Shown: positions 27,985 through 37,656, numbered from the stretch's first letter. The stretch is 64,000 nucleotides of DNA from Colwellia sp. (GCF_013214175.1 NZ_JABSPA010000002.1:1054001-1118000); one strand, 5' to 3'. Numbers and translations are program-made. Notes: a model not told the origin generated them from the sequence alone.

Positions 27985-29079
27985 ATGGATGCAGTGGTTA
28001 ACCAAGCGGTAAGCAGTACTGAGATTGAGCTTATTATTGGAAATTCAAAACGGAATTTTTCTGGAATTACCTCAACTATGTTGCAAGTGGTATCTTACCA
28101 AAAGCACATGATCCCATTACGCATTATGGGAAAAAACAATTTAACCGATACCAGCTTAGCTATTAGCTTCTGGCAAGTGGTCAAAATGTGTCAACGCCCT
28201 TTAACCAATGGCAAGTTACGGATATTTCATGCTCGTCGTGTTGATGAAATGATTCAAGGGGTAGTGTTAAAATACCTTTTTAGAGCCAAAATTAAATTAG
28301 TATTCAGCTCTGCGGCTCAGCGAAAACGCGCAAAATTCACCTGTTGGTTAACTAGACGTATGGATGCGGTTATTGCCATGTGTAAAGCCTCAGCCAGGTA
28401 TTTAGAAAACCCTCCCAGTACCGTAATTTATCATGGCGTTAATACCAGCGCTTATACGGCGAGTGCAGACAAAGAAAAAGCTTGGCAAGCACTTAACTTA
28501 TTAGCGCCCAGTCAAGCCAAAGGCAAACGCGGTATTGCTATTCTTGGCCGAGTGAGAAAACAAAAAGGTGTGCACCTCTTTGTACAAAGCTGTATTGCCA
28601 TATTAAATGACTACCCTGATTATACTGCTGTTATTGTCGGCGGCATTGCCGCTAAGCATGAAAAATATACCCAAGAGCTACGTGACAGCATTGCCCAAGC
28701 TGGCTTATCGGATCGAATAATCTTTGCTGGTGAGCAGGACTTTGCTGATATCCCTAAAATATTTAGCAGTTTATCGCTTGTGGTTGCCCTGAGTGAAAGA
28801 GAAGGCTTCGGCTTAACTATTCTTGAAGCCATGAGTAGTGGTGCTGCTGTACTTGCCAGTGAGGCAGGAGCATGGCCTGAAGTTATTCGTCAAGGAGTCG
28901 ATGGTTATGTCGTTCCGGTAAATGATTTGGCGGCAGTGAAAGATAAAATGGCGTTATTACTGAGTGATGAAACTAAGCTTGCTCAAATGGGCCACTCTGG
29001 TCGTCAGCGTGTTGAGGAATATTATTCTGTCGAAAGAGAAGCAATAGAACTGACCCGTTTCCTTAAAACCCTAGTGTAA
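27985..29079 (+). CDS. Glycosyltransferase family 4 protein, probable LPS core enzyme
   Basis: 364 residues, GT4: IAILGRVRKQKGVHLFVQSC opens the C-terminal Rossmann domain, and SEREGFGLTILEAMSSGAAVLAS is the E-x7-E donor site. The N-terminal SKRNFSGITSTMLQVV resembles LpcC-like core mannosyltransferases. It is divergent from lpxL, consistent with LPS core synthesis. The donor sugar is not certain. Confidence 0.83.
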   Translation: MDAVVNQAVSSTEIELIIGNSKRNFSGITSTMLQVVSYQKHMIPLRIMGKNNLTDTSLAISFWQVVKMCQRPLTNGKLRIFHARRVDEMIQGVVLKYLFRAKIKLVFSSAAQRKRAKFTCWLTRRMDAVIAMCKASARYLENPPSTVIYHGVNTSAYTASADKEKAWQALNLLAPSQAKGKRGIAILGRVRKQKGVHLFVQSCIAILNDYPDYTAVIVGGIAAKHEKYTQELRDSIAQAGLSDRIIFAGEQDFADIPKIFSSLSLVVALSEREGFGLTILEAMSSGAAVLASEAGAWPEVIRQGVDGYVVPVNDLAAVKDKMALLLSDETKLAQMGHSGRQRVEEYYSVEREAIELTRFLKTLV

Positions 29080-29113
29080 TATATGGGATAGAGAGTCGTT
29101 ATTGTTTAACGAC

Positions 29114-29153
29114 TTTACTTACTTATTTACTTACTTATTTACTTATTTATTAA
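29114..29153. repeat. Tetranucleotide microsatellite
   Basis: Imperfect tandem run of TTAC and TTAT units directly after the GT4 gene, in a 474-bp gap that otherwise holds a MITE-like element and the tolC terminator. Confidence 0.75.
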
Positions 29154-29262
29154 GTAACCCTGCTGTTAAACAATCCTGCGCTAAATAGCTTGAACTCAAT
29201 ATAAACTTACTAAGGTAAGTTATTGTTTACCTTATGCGCTGCCAGTGCTCATAACCTTTATT

Positions 29263-29421
29263 ATACCAATGCCATTAAATTATTGCCCACTTATGCAGGG
29301 TGAAATACGTCAAGGCGGCGTTGCTCTCAATCACACACGCCAGCTATTGGTTAATTGGGCGCCTTGCTTAGATTTGTTTTTCCTGTGCACAACAAGATCA
29401 CAAACTTAATTAAACTGCTAT
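29263..29421 (-). mobile_element. 159-bp MITE-like repeat, copy 1 (inverted relative to the others)
   Basis: Begins ATACCAATGCCATTAAATTA and ends as the reverse complement of the left ends of the copies at 57243 and 58624. It includes the internal block matching GATCTTGTTGTGC and the GGCGC...GATTGAGAGCAAC hairpin region. It has the same 159-bp length as those two copies. It carries no reading frame. Confidence 0.85.
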
Positions 29422-29467
29422 TAAACAACGAATATAGTGTGCCTACCTCTGGTTAAATTCCCAATAA

Positions 29468-29503
29468 AAAAAGCCCTAAGCAAAGTATTGCTTAGGGCTT
29501 TTT
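29468..29503. terminator. Bidirectional rho-independent terminator downstream of tolC
   Basis: Perfect 16-bp stem (29468-29483 with 29488-29503), 4-nt loop, A-run and T-run flanks. Confidence 0.93.
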
Positions 29504-29553
29504 AATAGCTTGATTAACAGGCTATTTGTTAAGGAGTATCATTAATCGATAGA

Positions 29554-30933
29554 CTAATTAACTACCATTAAACCTGTGTTAATAGCACTTATATCTTCAT
29601 CGGTAATAGTACCAGCCGCACGTTTCAATAATAAAACGTTTTGAATATAGGCATAGCGTGTTGATGATAAGTTTCGTTTAGCGTTATATAAGTTACGTGT
29701 ACTATCTAATACATCTACTATGGTACGAGTACCCACTTCAAAGCCAGCTTCTGTTGCTTCTAGTGCTTTATTGGCACTGAGAACCGATTGTTCAAAGGCT
29801 TTTATCGCTGAAATAGCAGCAATAACGGTATTGTAAGCATTACGTGTGGTGCGAACAACACCGCGATGTGTTAAAGATAAGTCTTGGCTGGCAAGAACAA
29901 AGCGACTTTGTGCTTGGCGCACTGAACTTTGAATAGCTCCACCAGAATAAATGGGAACGTTTAAGGTAATACCCACCGAGTAATCATTGAAATAAGGTGT
30001 TTCATCAAAGTCTTCATTGAAACCTAGAGCCTCTACACTGGTTTTACTTTTACTACTGCCCCAGTTACCGTTTAGCGATAAAGTTGGATAATGGCCTGCA
30101 CGAGCTATACTGATATTTTCTTGCGCAATATCAATACCGACTTTTGCGGCAATTAAGTCAAGATTTTTTGCTTCAGCCGTTACTTGCCACTCATCAGCAC
30201 TATTGGGCACTGGAGTGCTAGTGCTAAAACGCTGTGTATTCAATACACTGACATTTCTCGGATAAGTATTGGTAATGACTCGTAACTCTTCTTCTGCTTG
30301 AAAAATGGCATTTTCGGCGCGAATCTCTTCAGTAACGGCACTATCAAATTGTGCTTGCGCTTCATAAACATCAGTTATTGCGGTCAAGCCAACAGAGAAC
30401 CTTTGCTTAGTTTGTTCAAGCTGGCGGGCAATGGCATCTTTTTCTGCGGTAGCAAAAACGAGATCATCTTTGGTGCTTAATAAATCAAAATAAGCTTTTG
30501 CTACGCGAGTGATTAAATCTTGTTTGGCAACTTGATAGTTTAAATCACTTTGATGGGCTGATTTTTCGGCGTTACCTAAACGCAACCAGCTATCATGTCG
30601 ATACAGTTGCATGTTTAAATTGGCACCAAAATTAGTTGCATCAGTATTGGAAGTTGTATCATAGACAACCACATCTGAGCCTACTAGTTGAGTTTGTTGT
30701 GATTCACGCTCGCTAATGGATATACCACCCGAGGCATTAATCTGTGGTAATAATACTGAACGCGCTTGTTCAATATCTTCTTTTACGATCATAAACTGCG
30801 CTTGTGCTTTAAGTACCACAGGGTCGTTTAATAATGCCTGCTGGTAAACCGTCAGTAAATCATCAGCTTGGGCTTGTGTACTGCTAAAAGTAGCTGTTAT
30901 CGCTATAATTAGGGTGCTTAGTGTTTTTTTCAT
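29554..30933 (-). CDS. tolC: Outer membrane channel TolC
   Basis: 459 residues with a signal peptide (cut near TQAQADDLL). It has the internal duplication of TolC: each half has long alpha-hairpin coiled-coil segments and a short beta-barrel portion. Landmarks include LLTVYQQALLNDPVVLKAQAQ, LNVPIYSGGAIQSSVRQAQ and the second-half VGTRTIVDVLDSTRNLYNAKRNLSSTRYAYIQNVL. It is slightly shorter than E. coli TolC (493). It forms the exit duct for tripartite pumps and type I secretion. It is divergent from nudF exactly as in E. coli, which supports orthology. HlyD-type adaptors elsewhere in the window are possible partners. Confidence 0.95.
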   Translation of the reverse strand: MKKTLSTLIIAITATFSSTQAQADDLLTVYQQALLNDPVVLKAQAQFMIVKEDIEQARSVLLPQINASGGISISERESQQTQLVGSDVVVYDTTSNTDATNFGANLNMQLYRHDSWLRLGNAEKSAHQSDLNYQVAKQDLITRVAKAYFDLLSTKDDLVFATAEKDAIARQLEQTKQRFSVGLTAITDVYEAQAQFDSAVTEEIRAENAIFQAEEELRVITNTYPRNVSVLNTQRFSTSTPVPNSADEWQVTAEAKNLDLIAAKVGIDIAQENISIARAGHYPTLSLNGNWGSSKSKTSVEALGFNEDFDETPYFNDYSVGITLNVPIYSGGAIQSSVRQAQSRFVLASQDLSLTHRGVVRTTRNAYNTVIAAISAIKAFEQSVLSANKALEATEAGFEVGTRTIVDVLDSTRNLYNAKRNLSSTRYAYIQNVLLLKRAAGTITDEDISAINTGLMVVN

Positions 30934-31088
30934 GAGTAAGGAATTCCTTGGGTGTATTACTCTTGTTATTTATTTATTGGTATTCGCTGATAGAGTATCC
31001 TACATGGATTTTTAAATTAACCAAATAAAATAACTGTTTACTAGTGTAACAAATTATTTTACAAAGTATTTAACCAAAGAGAACCTTG

Positions 31089-31736
31089 ATGAAAGTTAAT
31101 AAAAATAAGCCTTTAGCTATGCTGCAATTCGATAATGAACAGGTGTCGGTGCACTCGGTTGATACCAAGTATCAGGGCTTTTTTAAAATGAATGAATATA
31201 CACTGCAGCACAAACTTTTTTCCGGCCAGCAAAGTCAGACATTTACCCGAGAAGTTTTTGAGCGTGGCGATGCCGTTGTTGTTATGCCTTATGATGTCAA
31301 GCAAGATAAGGTGCTGTTAATAGAACAATTTCGAGCTGGCGCTATCAGGGGAGAAGATAGTCCTTGGTTATTAGAGTTTATTGCCGGTATGTTTGATGAT
31401 AATGAAAGCCCAATTGAGGTCGCTATACGAGAAGCCAAAGAGGAAGCTAATATCAGTATTAGTGCAGATAACTTACAACCGATCATGGAATATCTTTCTA
31501 GCCCTGGCGGTATGAGTGAACGTATTCATCTATATTTAGCGCATTTTGACAGTGAGCAAGTCAGTGATGGTGAAGTTTATGGCCTGATCGAGGAAAATGA
31601 AGATATTTTATTGCACCTTGTTAGTCGCACTAAGGCTCTGGAGTTATTAGCGCAAGGTAAAATCACTAACGCAGCCACTATTATCGGGTTACAATGGCTG
31701 GCTATGAATTATCAATCACTTCTACTGAAGGGATAG
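31089..31736 (+). CDS. nudF: ADP-ribose pyrophosphatase NudF (Nudix hydrolase)
   Basis: Cleaves ADP-ribose to AMP and ribose 5-phosphate. The Nudix box reads GMFDDNESPIEVAIREAKEEANI; it follows GX5EX7REUXEEXGU except that the last Gly is Asn. Upstream VLLIEQFRAGA and downstream YLSSPGGMSERIHLY match the NudF family. 215 residues from the ATG at 31089; a TTG at 31086 is the alternative. First gene of nudF-yqiB-cpdA-yqiA-parE, the same order as in E. coli, and divergent from tolC. Confidence 0.92.
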   Translation: MKVNKNKPLAMLQFDNEQVSVHSVDTKYQGFFKMNEYTLQHKLFSGQQSQTFTREVFERGDAVVVMPYDVKQDKVLLIEQFRAGAIRGEDSPWLLEFIAGMFDDNESPIEVAIREAKEEANISISADNLQPIMEYLSSPGGMSERIHLYLAHFDSEQVSDGEVYGLIEENEDILLHLVSRTKALELLAQGKITNAATIIGLQWLAMNYQSLLLKG

Positions 31737-31823
31737 GCACTAGCGACTAGTACTAAATCTTTCAGTATTAAAACTTCCATTACTAAGTTTTTCAGTAGTA
31801 AAGGAGGTAGTTAAGAGGCAGCT

Positions 31824-32318
31824 ATGAGTTTTTTTCCCAATAGAGCGTTGGTTAATGGGGTTAGAAAGAATTATCAACCTAACTTAGTTAGCTTGATGAC
31901 TTTGTGCGCCAACAACTATATGTTATTGCTGAAAGTGTTAGCGGGAAAATCAACGCTTGATGAAACACGCCATTTTTTTATTAGTGACTCCCTCTCTTAT
32001 CAAGTAACCATAACCGAGGTGACTCGTTATACCTCTGTTATTAGCTTTGAGCAGGAAAGCTTACGCCATTCCCTTAAAAATATTCCCGGTGTTGTCGCCA
32101 GTGCGCTACATCCGCGTATGACTATTCGTTTATATCACGATGCTCGCATGGCGGAAGTACTGGCTACGCAAGATATCAGGCAGGTAAAGCCTCGGTACGA
32201 CTACCCTAATAGTCAAATGCATCAGCAAGATGAAAAGCAGCAAACGAATCAATTTTTAAATGAGTGGCTACATTTATGTTTGCGTCTAGGGCAAGTGAAT
32301 GTTGAGTTGCAGTCTTAA
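31824..32318 (+). CDS. yqiB: DUF1249 family protein YqiB
   Basis: 164 residues. A conserved protein found between nudF and cpdA in many gammaproteobacteria. Landmarks are LMTLCANNYMLLLKV and a C-terminal half ending LNEWLHLCLRLGQVNVE. There is no signal peptide or membrane helix, and its function is unknown. AGGAGG stands upstream of the ATG at 31824. Gene position carries most of the weight for the name. Confidence 0.85.
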   Translation: MSFFPNRALVNGVRKNYQPNLVSLMTLCANNYMLLLKVLAGKSTLDETRHFFISDSLSYQVTITEVTRYTSVISFEQESLRHSLKNIPGVVASALHPRMTIRLYHDARMAEVLATQDIRQVKPRYDYPNSQMHQQDEKQQTNQFLNEWLHLCLRLGQVNVELQS

Positions 32319-32327
32319 TTTATTATT

Positions 32328-33209
32328 ATGAATATGAGCAACCCTACTCCGATAAAAGATAAAGCCATTGTGCTGGCACAAATAACTGATAGTCACTTGT
32401 TCTCAAGCCGAGACGGCATGCACCATGGCCACAATGTTTTCGAAAATCTTAAAAAAGTCTTATTGAGTATTTGTCATAACCCCAAAATTGACTATGTCGT
32501 TTTTACCGGTGATTTAACCCAAGATCACAGCGAGCAGTCCTACCAAAATTTTGCGGACCTTGTCCGTGAATGTGGTGTTGCCATACCTATTTATTATTTA
32601 GCGGGTAATCACGATGAGCCAGAATTGTTAGCTAAGTACTTTTCTGCAGCGCCGTTTTCATCAGATACCTGCATTGAGCACCCGCATTGGCAAATTCAAC
32701 TCGTGGACAGCAAAAGCGCAACACCAGCAGGTTATGTCAGTGAGCAAGCATTGGCTAAATTGAAAACTGCTATCAAGCAGGACAAACATCAGCTCGTTAT
32801 GATGCATCATCATCCTATAGATGTCGGTTATTTTATTGATAAACATGGTTTGCAAAATAAAGCGGACTTTTGGCAAGCCATAAATGACTATGACAATATT
32901 CAAACCATTGCCTGTGGCCATGTACATAGTGCTATGCAACTCTCTAACGAAAGTGAGCCAGCTAAGGTAACTAGCGTAACTAATGCATCTAACGTAATTA
33001 ATACACCTAATGCAACTAAAATAACTAAAGCCGTAACAACTCAATCGACAGCAGTAAATCAAGCCGTTACTTTGTATACCTGTCCAGCAACATCGATACA
33101 ATTTGACCCTAGTGTCGATGGCGTGGCTGCTTTAGCGAAAGGACCGGGTTATCGAATTTTTAATTTATCTGCCGATGGTAACTTGCATACAGATGTCGTT
33201 TACTTATAA
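32328..33209 (+). CDS. cpdA: 3',5'-cyclic AMP phosphodiesterase CpdA
   Basis: Class III metallophosphodiesterase that lowers cAMP and so tunes CRP. Metal-binding motifs are in order: DSHLF, TGDLTQD, GNHD, MMHHHPID and GHVHS. 293 residues; E. coli CpdA has 275. The excess is a low-complexity Asn/Thr/Val/Ala insert after GHVHSAMQLSNESEP (about residues 208-245), encoded by short near-repeats around 32960-33060. The insert sits beyond the last metal ligand, so activity may be kept. The gene starts 10 bp after yqiB. Confidence 0.92.
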   Translation: MNMSNPTPIKDKAIVLAQITDSHLFSSRDGMHHGHNVFENLKKVLLSICHNPKIDYVVFTGDLTQDHSEQSYQNFADLVRECGVAIPIYYLAGNHDEPELLAKYFSAAPFSSDTCIEHPHWQIQLVDSKSATPAGYVSEQALAKLKTAIKQDKHQLVMMHHHPIDVGYFIDKHGLQNKADFWQAINDYDNIQTIACGHVHSAMQLSNESEPAKVTSVTNASNVINTPNATKITKAVTTQSTAVNQAVTLYTCPATSIQFDPSVDGVAALAKGPGYRIFNLSADGNLHTDVVYL

Positions 33210-33331
33210 ATAGTGCGTTTATCCCAGATAGTACAACCTACAGCTACTTCACCTGAAACGGGTATATAGTAGAAGCTCCTTTAAGAAATAGCTGAGTTAC
33301 TGCCGTCATTATTAACAGAATAAATAATATT

Positions 33332-33934
33332 ATGAAAAAAAACATCCTCTACATTCATGGTTTTAACTCTTCGCCATTGTCGCTAAAAGCCGAGCAAACC
33401 CGTCAATACTTAGCTAAAAACCATGCTGATGTTGGCTTTGTCTGCCCGCAATTAGCCTCGACACCAGCCAAAGCTATTAGTCAATTAGAGCAGCTCATTG
33501 AAAGTGACAGCCCAAATAGCCAGTGGTATTTAATAGGCTCTTCATTAGGCGGTTATTTTGCTAGTTACCTGGAGGGAAAATATCACTGTTTAGCGGTGTT
33601 AGTGAATCCAGCAATAACACCTTATAAGTTATTGCATGACTATATTGGTGAGCAAGTTAATCCTTATACAGAAGAAGTGTACCAAGTAACCGAAGAACAT
33701 ATACAGCAATTGCAAGCGCTTGAACAAGCAGCCCCGACAATTGCTGACAAGAAAAAAAATAATTACCTAGTTATGGTACAAACCGGTGATGAAGTGTTAA
33801 ATTACCAACAAGCTGTGGGAAAATATCAACATTGTCGATTAATAGTACAAGAAGGAGGCGATCATAGTTTTATCAATTTTGATAAATGCTTAGCCACCAT
33901 AAGTGACTTCTTTCAACTTGATAATAGTAAATAA
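33332..33934 (+). CDS. yqiA: YqiA family esterase (alpha/beta hydrolase)
   Basis: 200 residues. NILYIHGFNSSPLSLKA is the oxyanion region; GSSLGGYFASYL is the nucleophile elbow (G-x-S-x-G, Ser in GSSLGG); LVMVQTGDEVLNY carries the acid and EGGDHSFINF the catalytic His. Family members hydrolyse short acyl esters; the natural substrate is unknown. In the conserved place just before parE. Confidence 0.9.
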   Translation: MKKNILYIHGFNSSPLSLKAEQTRQYLAKNHADVGFVCPQLASTPAKAISQLEQLIESDSPNSQWYLIGSSLGGYFASYLEGKYHCLAVLVNPAITPYKLLHDYIGEQVNPYTEEVYQVTEEHIQQLQALEQAAPTIADKKKNNYLVMVQTGDEVLNYQQAVGKYQHCRLIVQEGGDHSFINFDKCLATISDFFQLDNSK

Positions 33935-34031
33935 ATTAGTCCTCTTGGCTTCACATGACCACCAATGAAATTAGCGATAGCTGATAGCATAAATATCTAA
34001 ACCTTTTAACCGCGATTAAATTGAGTTTCAA

Positions 34032-35918
34032 ATGACTGACCAATACAACTCCGACTCCATTGAAGTACTCAGTGGCTTAGATCCCGTTCGCCGCCGTCCT
34101 GGTATGTATACCGATACCACAAGACCCAATCATTTAGGTCAAGAGGTAATTGATAACTCAGTGGATGAAGCGCTTGCCGGCCATGCACAAAATATTAGTG
34201 TTATTTTATATGAAGATCAGTCACTTGAAATAATCGATGATGGCCGTGGTATGCCTACTGATATTCACCCTAAAGAAGGGGTTTCAGGGGTAGAACTTAT
34301 CTTTTGTAAGCTGCATGCAGGAGGTAAGTTTTCCAATAAAAGTTACCAGTTTTCCGGTGGTTTACATGGTGTTGGTATTTCGGTGGTAAATGCCTTATCG
34401 ACTCGGGTCGATGTCAGTGTTCGTCGAGACAGTAAAATCTATCAAATGGCCTTTGAAAATGGCTATAAGGTAGAAGAACTGCGCGAAACTGGCACAGTAG
34501 GAAAACGTAACACTGGCACCAGTGTTAAGTTTTGGCCCGATGCTAGCTATTTTGATACCGCTAAATTTTCGGTCCGTCACCTCACCCATTTACTTAAAGC
34601 TAAAGCGGTATTATGCCCGGGCTTAACCATTAAATTCCATGACAAAATTGAAGATAAAAAATATCAATGGTGTTATGAATACGGACTTACCGATTACTTA
34701 AAAGATGCAATAAAAGACTATATATCATTACCTGAAGAACCTTTTACGGGCAGTTTTACTTCTCAACATGAAACGGCCGATTGGGCGGTTACTTGGTTAC
34801 CAGAAGGCGGCGAAAGTATTGGTGAAAGTTACGTTAACTTAATCCCAACGGTTGCTGGAGGTACTCATGTTAATGGTATGCGCCAAGGACTGCTTGAGTC
34901 GATGCGAGAGTTTTGTGAATTTCGTAATATTTTACCGCGCGGGGTAAAACTAACTCCAGATGATATTTGGGATAAATGTAGTTATATCTTATCGATTAAG
35001 ATGCAAGATCCACAATTTGCCGGACAGACTAAAGAGCGATTATCGTCACGTCAATGTGCCGCCTTTGTTACTGGCGTAGTAAAAGATTCTTTTAGTTTGT
35101 GGCTTAATGAACACACAGACAAAGCGGAATTATTGGCAGAGTTTTGTCTCAGTAACGCGCAAAAACGTATGCGAGCCAGTAAGAAGGTAGTACGTAAAAA
35201 AATCACTTCTGGTCCTGCTTTACCCGGTAAGTTGACCGATTGTGGTAGCCAAGATTTAGCCCGTACCGAATTGTTTTTAGTGGAAGGTGACTCCGCTGGC
35301 GGTAGTGCTAAACAAGCGCGGGATCGTGAGTTTCAAGCGATTATGCCGCTACGTGGTAAAATTTTAAATACTTGGGAAGTCGATTCAGGGCAAATATTAG
35401 CATCGGAAGAAGTACATAATATCTCAATAGCTTTAGGGATTGATCCTGACAGTGATGACTTATCAGAGCTACGTTACGGTAAGATTTGTATTTTAGCGGA
35501 TGCCGATTCTGATGGACTGCATATTGCCACCTTATTGTGTGCCTTATTTACTCAGCACTTTTTACCGCTTGTTCAAGCGGGTCATATTTATGTTGCTATG
35601 CCGCCATTATATCGAATCGATATCGGCAAAGAAGTTTTTTATGCTTTAGATGAAGCAGAAAAAGAGGGTATTTTAGATCGAATCGAAGCCGAGAAAAAAC
35701 GCGGTAAAGTCAACGTACAACGCTTTAAAGGCTTGGGTGAAATGAACCCGTTGCAGTTACGTGAAACCACCATGGATCCAAATACTCGGCGCTTAGTACA
35801 ACTTACCGTGGACGATCATAGTGAAACCATGGAATTGATGGATATGTTACTGTCGAAAAAACGTGCCAGTGACCGTAAAGCATGGCTACAAAGTAAAGGT
35901 GATATGGCCGTCGTTTAA
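34032..35918 (+). CDS. parE: DNA topoisomerase IV subunit B ParE
   Basis: 628 residues. GHKL ATPase motifs: EVIDNSVDEALAGHA (Asn for Mg-ATP), IDDGRGMP and GLHGVGISVVNALS. Transducer domain follows, then TOPRIM with LVEGDSAGGSAKQARDREFQAIMPLRGKILN and ILADADSDGLHIATL. The length and the preceding yqiA separate it from GyrB (about 800 residues). Works with ParC, encoded 10 kb further on, to decatenate chromosomes. Confidence 0.97.
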   Translation: MTDQYNSDSIEVLSGLDPVRRRPGMYTDTTRPNHLGQEVIDNSVDEALAGHAQNISVILYEDQSLEIIDDGRGMPTDIHPKEGVSGVELIFCKLHAGGKFSNKSYQFSGGLHGVGISVVNALSTRVDVSVRRDSKIYQMAFENGYKVEELRETGTVGKRNTGTSVKFWPDASYFDTAKFSVRHLTHLLKAKAVLCPGLTIKFHDKIEDKKYQWCYEYGLTDYLKDAIKDYISLPEEPFTGSFTSQHETADWAVTWLPEGGESIGESYVNLIPTVAGGTHVNGMRQGLLESMREFCEFRNILPRGVKLTPDDIWDKCSYILSIKMQDPQFAGQTKERLSSRQCAAFVTGVVKDSFSLWLNEHTDKAELLAEFCLSNAQKRMRASKKVVRKKITSGPALPGKLTDCGSQDLARTELFLVEGDSAGGSAKQARDREFQAIMPLRGKILNTWEVDSGQILASEEVHNISIALGIDPDSDDLSELRYGKICILADADSDGLHIATLLCALFTQHFLPLVQAGHIYVAMPPLYRIDIGKEVFYALDEAEKEGILDRIEAEKKRGKVNVQRFKGLGEMNPLQLRETTMDPNTRRLVQLTVDDHSETMELMDMLLSKKRASDRKAWLQSKGDMAVV

Positions 35919-35987
35919 TCAGGCGTTCAACTGTTGCTATGATAAATGAGTAATATCCAAAATAATAAATAAAATAGGGACATAGAA

Positions 35988-36413
35988 ATGAATACAGAGC
36001 ATATTCCGGGGTATTTGGCTGGCGCTGATAGTGACCCATTAATGGTAGTAATGACTGTTGTTTTGGTAGTGATAATCTTAATAGCAGGTGTTTTATACTT
36101 TAAGTTACACGCTATACCTGAGCACATTGCTCACGGAAAAAATCATAGCCAAATACAGCTTATCGCCATATTAACAATTTTAGCTTTATTTACCCATAAT
36201 AATATTTTTTGGGTGGCGGCCTTAGTATTGGCTGTAGTTGAATTACCCGACTTTTTGGCGCCGTTAAAGTCTATTGCTAAGTCTCTAGAGACCATAGCCC
36301 AAAGTAAGCAGCAAGCAATACAGCCAAGTGCACAAGCTAACTCTCAGCCGAACTCACATTCAGACTCTCAGCTAGAAACGGAAGAGTCAGTGATTATTAA
36401 GGAGCGCAACTAA
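35988..36413 (+). CDS. DUF3302-like inner-membrane protein (YiaW-like)
   Basis: 141 residues. Two membrane helices (LMVVMTVVLVVIILIAGVLYF and IQLIAILTILALFTH...WVAALVLAVVE) flank an LHAIPEHIAHGKNH turn very like E. coli YiaW (LHDIPYLIAKKRNH). A polar Gln/Ser-rich tail follows (about 105-135). It ends one base before the HlyD-type gene, repeating the YiaW-YiaV pair. Probably a small membrane partner of the adaptor. Function unknown. Confidence 0.68.
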   Translation: MNTEHIPGYLAGADSDPLMVVMTVVLVVIILIAGVLYFKLHAIPEHIAHGKNHSQIQLIAILTILALFTHNNIFWVAALVLAVVELPDFLAPLKSIAKSLETIAQSKQQAIQPSAQANSQPNSHSDSQLETEESVIIKERN

Positions 36414-36414
36414 A

Positions 36415-37656
36415 ATGTTAGAAGTTCTTTTATGTTCACTTGTCACCATTTTTCCAGATTACTTGTTCCGAAAATATCGCCAAGGTAAGACTTGGGGTAA
36501 AGAGATTACCTTCTTTACTATGTGGTATGAACTGCGCTGGGGAATATCAGCTTGTGTTATCTTATCTATTTCATTAGTGACTTTGATTTTTTATTACCAC
36601 CCATCAACGACTAACGCCACGCCCATGTTTAGAACAGTCTCTATCATGCCAGAGCAAAGCGGCCGGGTTCAGCATGTCTTTGTTGAAAATCATCAGCATG
36701 TTAAGGCTGGCACGGCACTTTTTAGCATGTATGATGAGTCGCAATTGGCGGCAATTGACCGTGCTAAAGCGAAAGTTAAACAAGTGGAGTCTGAATTTTC
36801 TACTGCCTATGCACAACTTGCTATAACTATTAGCAGTGTTGAAAAAGCTAAGGGTGCTTATTTACGTGCCAAGAATGAATACGACCGTAAGAAGAAGTTA
36901 TCACTTAAAGGTCTAAATATTATCAGTGCCAGTGAAGTACAAAAAATGGCTGATACCGTAGCAATCAATGAAGCTGGCTTAGCCGCTTCATTAGCGAATC
37001 AAGCAGCTGCGCAAGGGGTCATTGAAAGTGTTTTACCAGCGAACAAAGCCAGCGCTATTGAAGAGTTAGAATCTGCAATAGTTGAGGAAGGAAAACGTAC
37101 ACTTTATGCCCATGTTGATGGCGAATTACAGCAATTTGCTTTGCAACCCGGTGATTTTATTAATCCTATGATTCGCTCAGCAGGTATTATTGTACCAAGC
37201 TCGGGCGAGGCATCAGGGAAAGAGGGTGTGCAAGCGGGTTTTAATCAATTAGCGGCCAGTGTTATCAAAGTAGGCACCTTTGCCGAAATTACCTGTTTGT
37301 CTAAGCCATTTACTATCATTCCTATGAGGGTGGCAAGTATTCAAAGTGTTATTGCTAGTGGTCAAATCAGAGCGAATGAAAACTTGTTAGATATACAAGA
37401 TAGAGCAAGACCAGGCACGTTTACGGTAAAGTTAGTGCCTTTATATGAAGGTGGACTTGATGGCGTTGTTCCTGGAACAAAATGTATCGCCAATGCTTAC
37501 AGCTACCATCATGAATTAATCGCTAGTGGCACACTCAGTACCTCTGAGACTATCTATTTACATATGGTTGACGCGGTTGGAGTGGTGCATGCCATTATCC
37601 TGCGTATGCAAGCTTTGTTATTACCGGTAAAAGTCTTAGTCTTTTCAGGGAATTAA
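36415..37656 (+). CDS. HlyD-family membrane fusion protein (YiaV-like)
   Basis: 413 residues. An N-terminal segment (FPDYLFRKYRQGKTWGKE) precedes a membrane helix near residues 45-60, then a biotinyl-lipoyl-like half (VSIMPEQSGRVQHVFVENHQHVKAGTALFSM), an alpha-hairpin coiled coil (about 115-210) and the second lipoyl half with a beta-barrel (about 220-370). Such proteins bridge inner-membrane pumps to TolC-type channels. No pump gene is adjacent apart from the small DUF3302 protein, so the exported substrate and pump are unknown. Cotranscribed with the preceding gene. Confidence 0.8.
   Translation: MLEVLLCSLVTIFPDYLFRKYRQGKTWGKEITFFTMWYELRWGISACVILSISLVTLIFYYHPSTTNATPMFRTVSIMPEQSGRVQHVFVENHQHVKAGTALFSMYDESQLAAIDRAKAKVKQVESEFSTAYAQLAITISSVEKAKGAYLRAKNEYDRKKKLSLKGLNIISASEVQKMADTVAINEAGLAASLANQAAAQGVIESVLPANKASAIEELESAIVEEGKRTLYAHVDGELQQFALQPGDFINPMIRSAGIIVPSSGEASGKEGVQAGFNQLAASVIKVGTFAEITCLSKPFTIIPMRVASIQSVIASGQIRANENLLDIQDRARPGTFTVKLVPLYEGGLDGVVPGTKCIANAYSYHHELIASGTLSTSETIYLHMVDAVGVVHAIILRMQALLLPVKVLVFSGN

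Noticed and set aside
29263-29421. ERIC or REP element
   Set aside because: Length (159 bp), terminal ATACCA/TGGTAT ends and lack of an ERIC core fit a MITE-like element better.
32661-33101. 146-codon minus-strand frame opposite cpdA
   Set aside because: Composition is Cys/Tyr/Ile-rich with no motif, and cpdA on the other strand has all metal-binding motifs. It is a shadow frame.
34032-35918. GyrB instead of ParE
   Set aside because: 628 residues is too short for gammaproteobacterial GyrB, and the nudF-yqiB-cpdA-yqiA context is that of parE.
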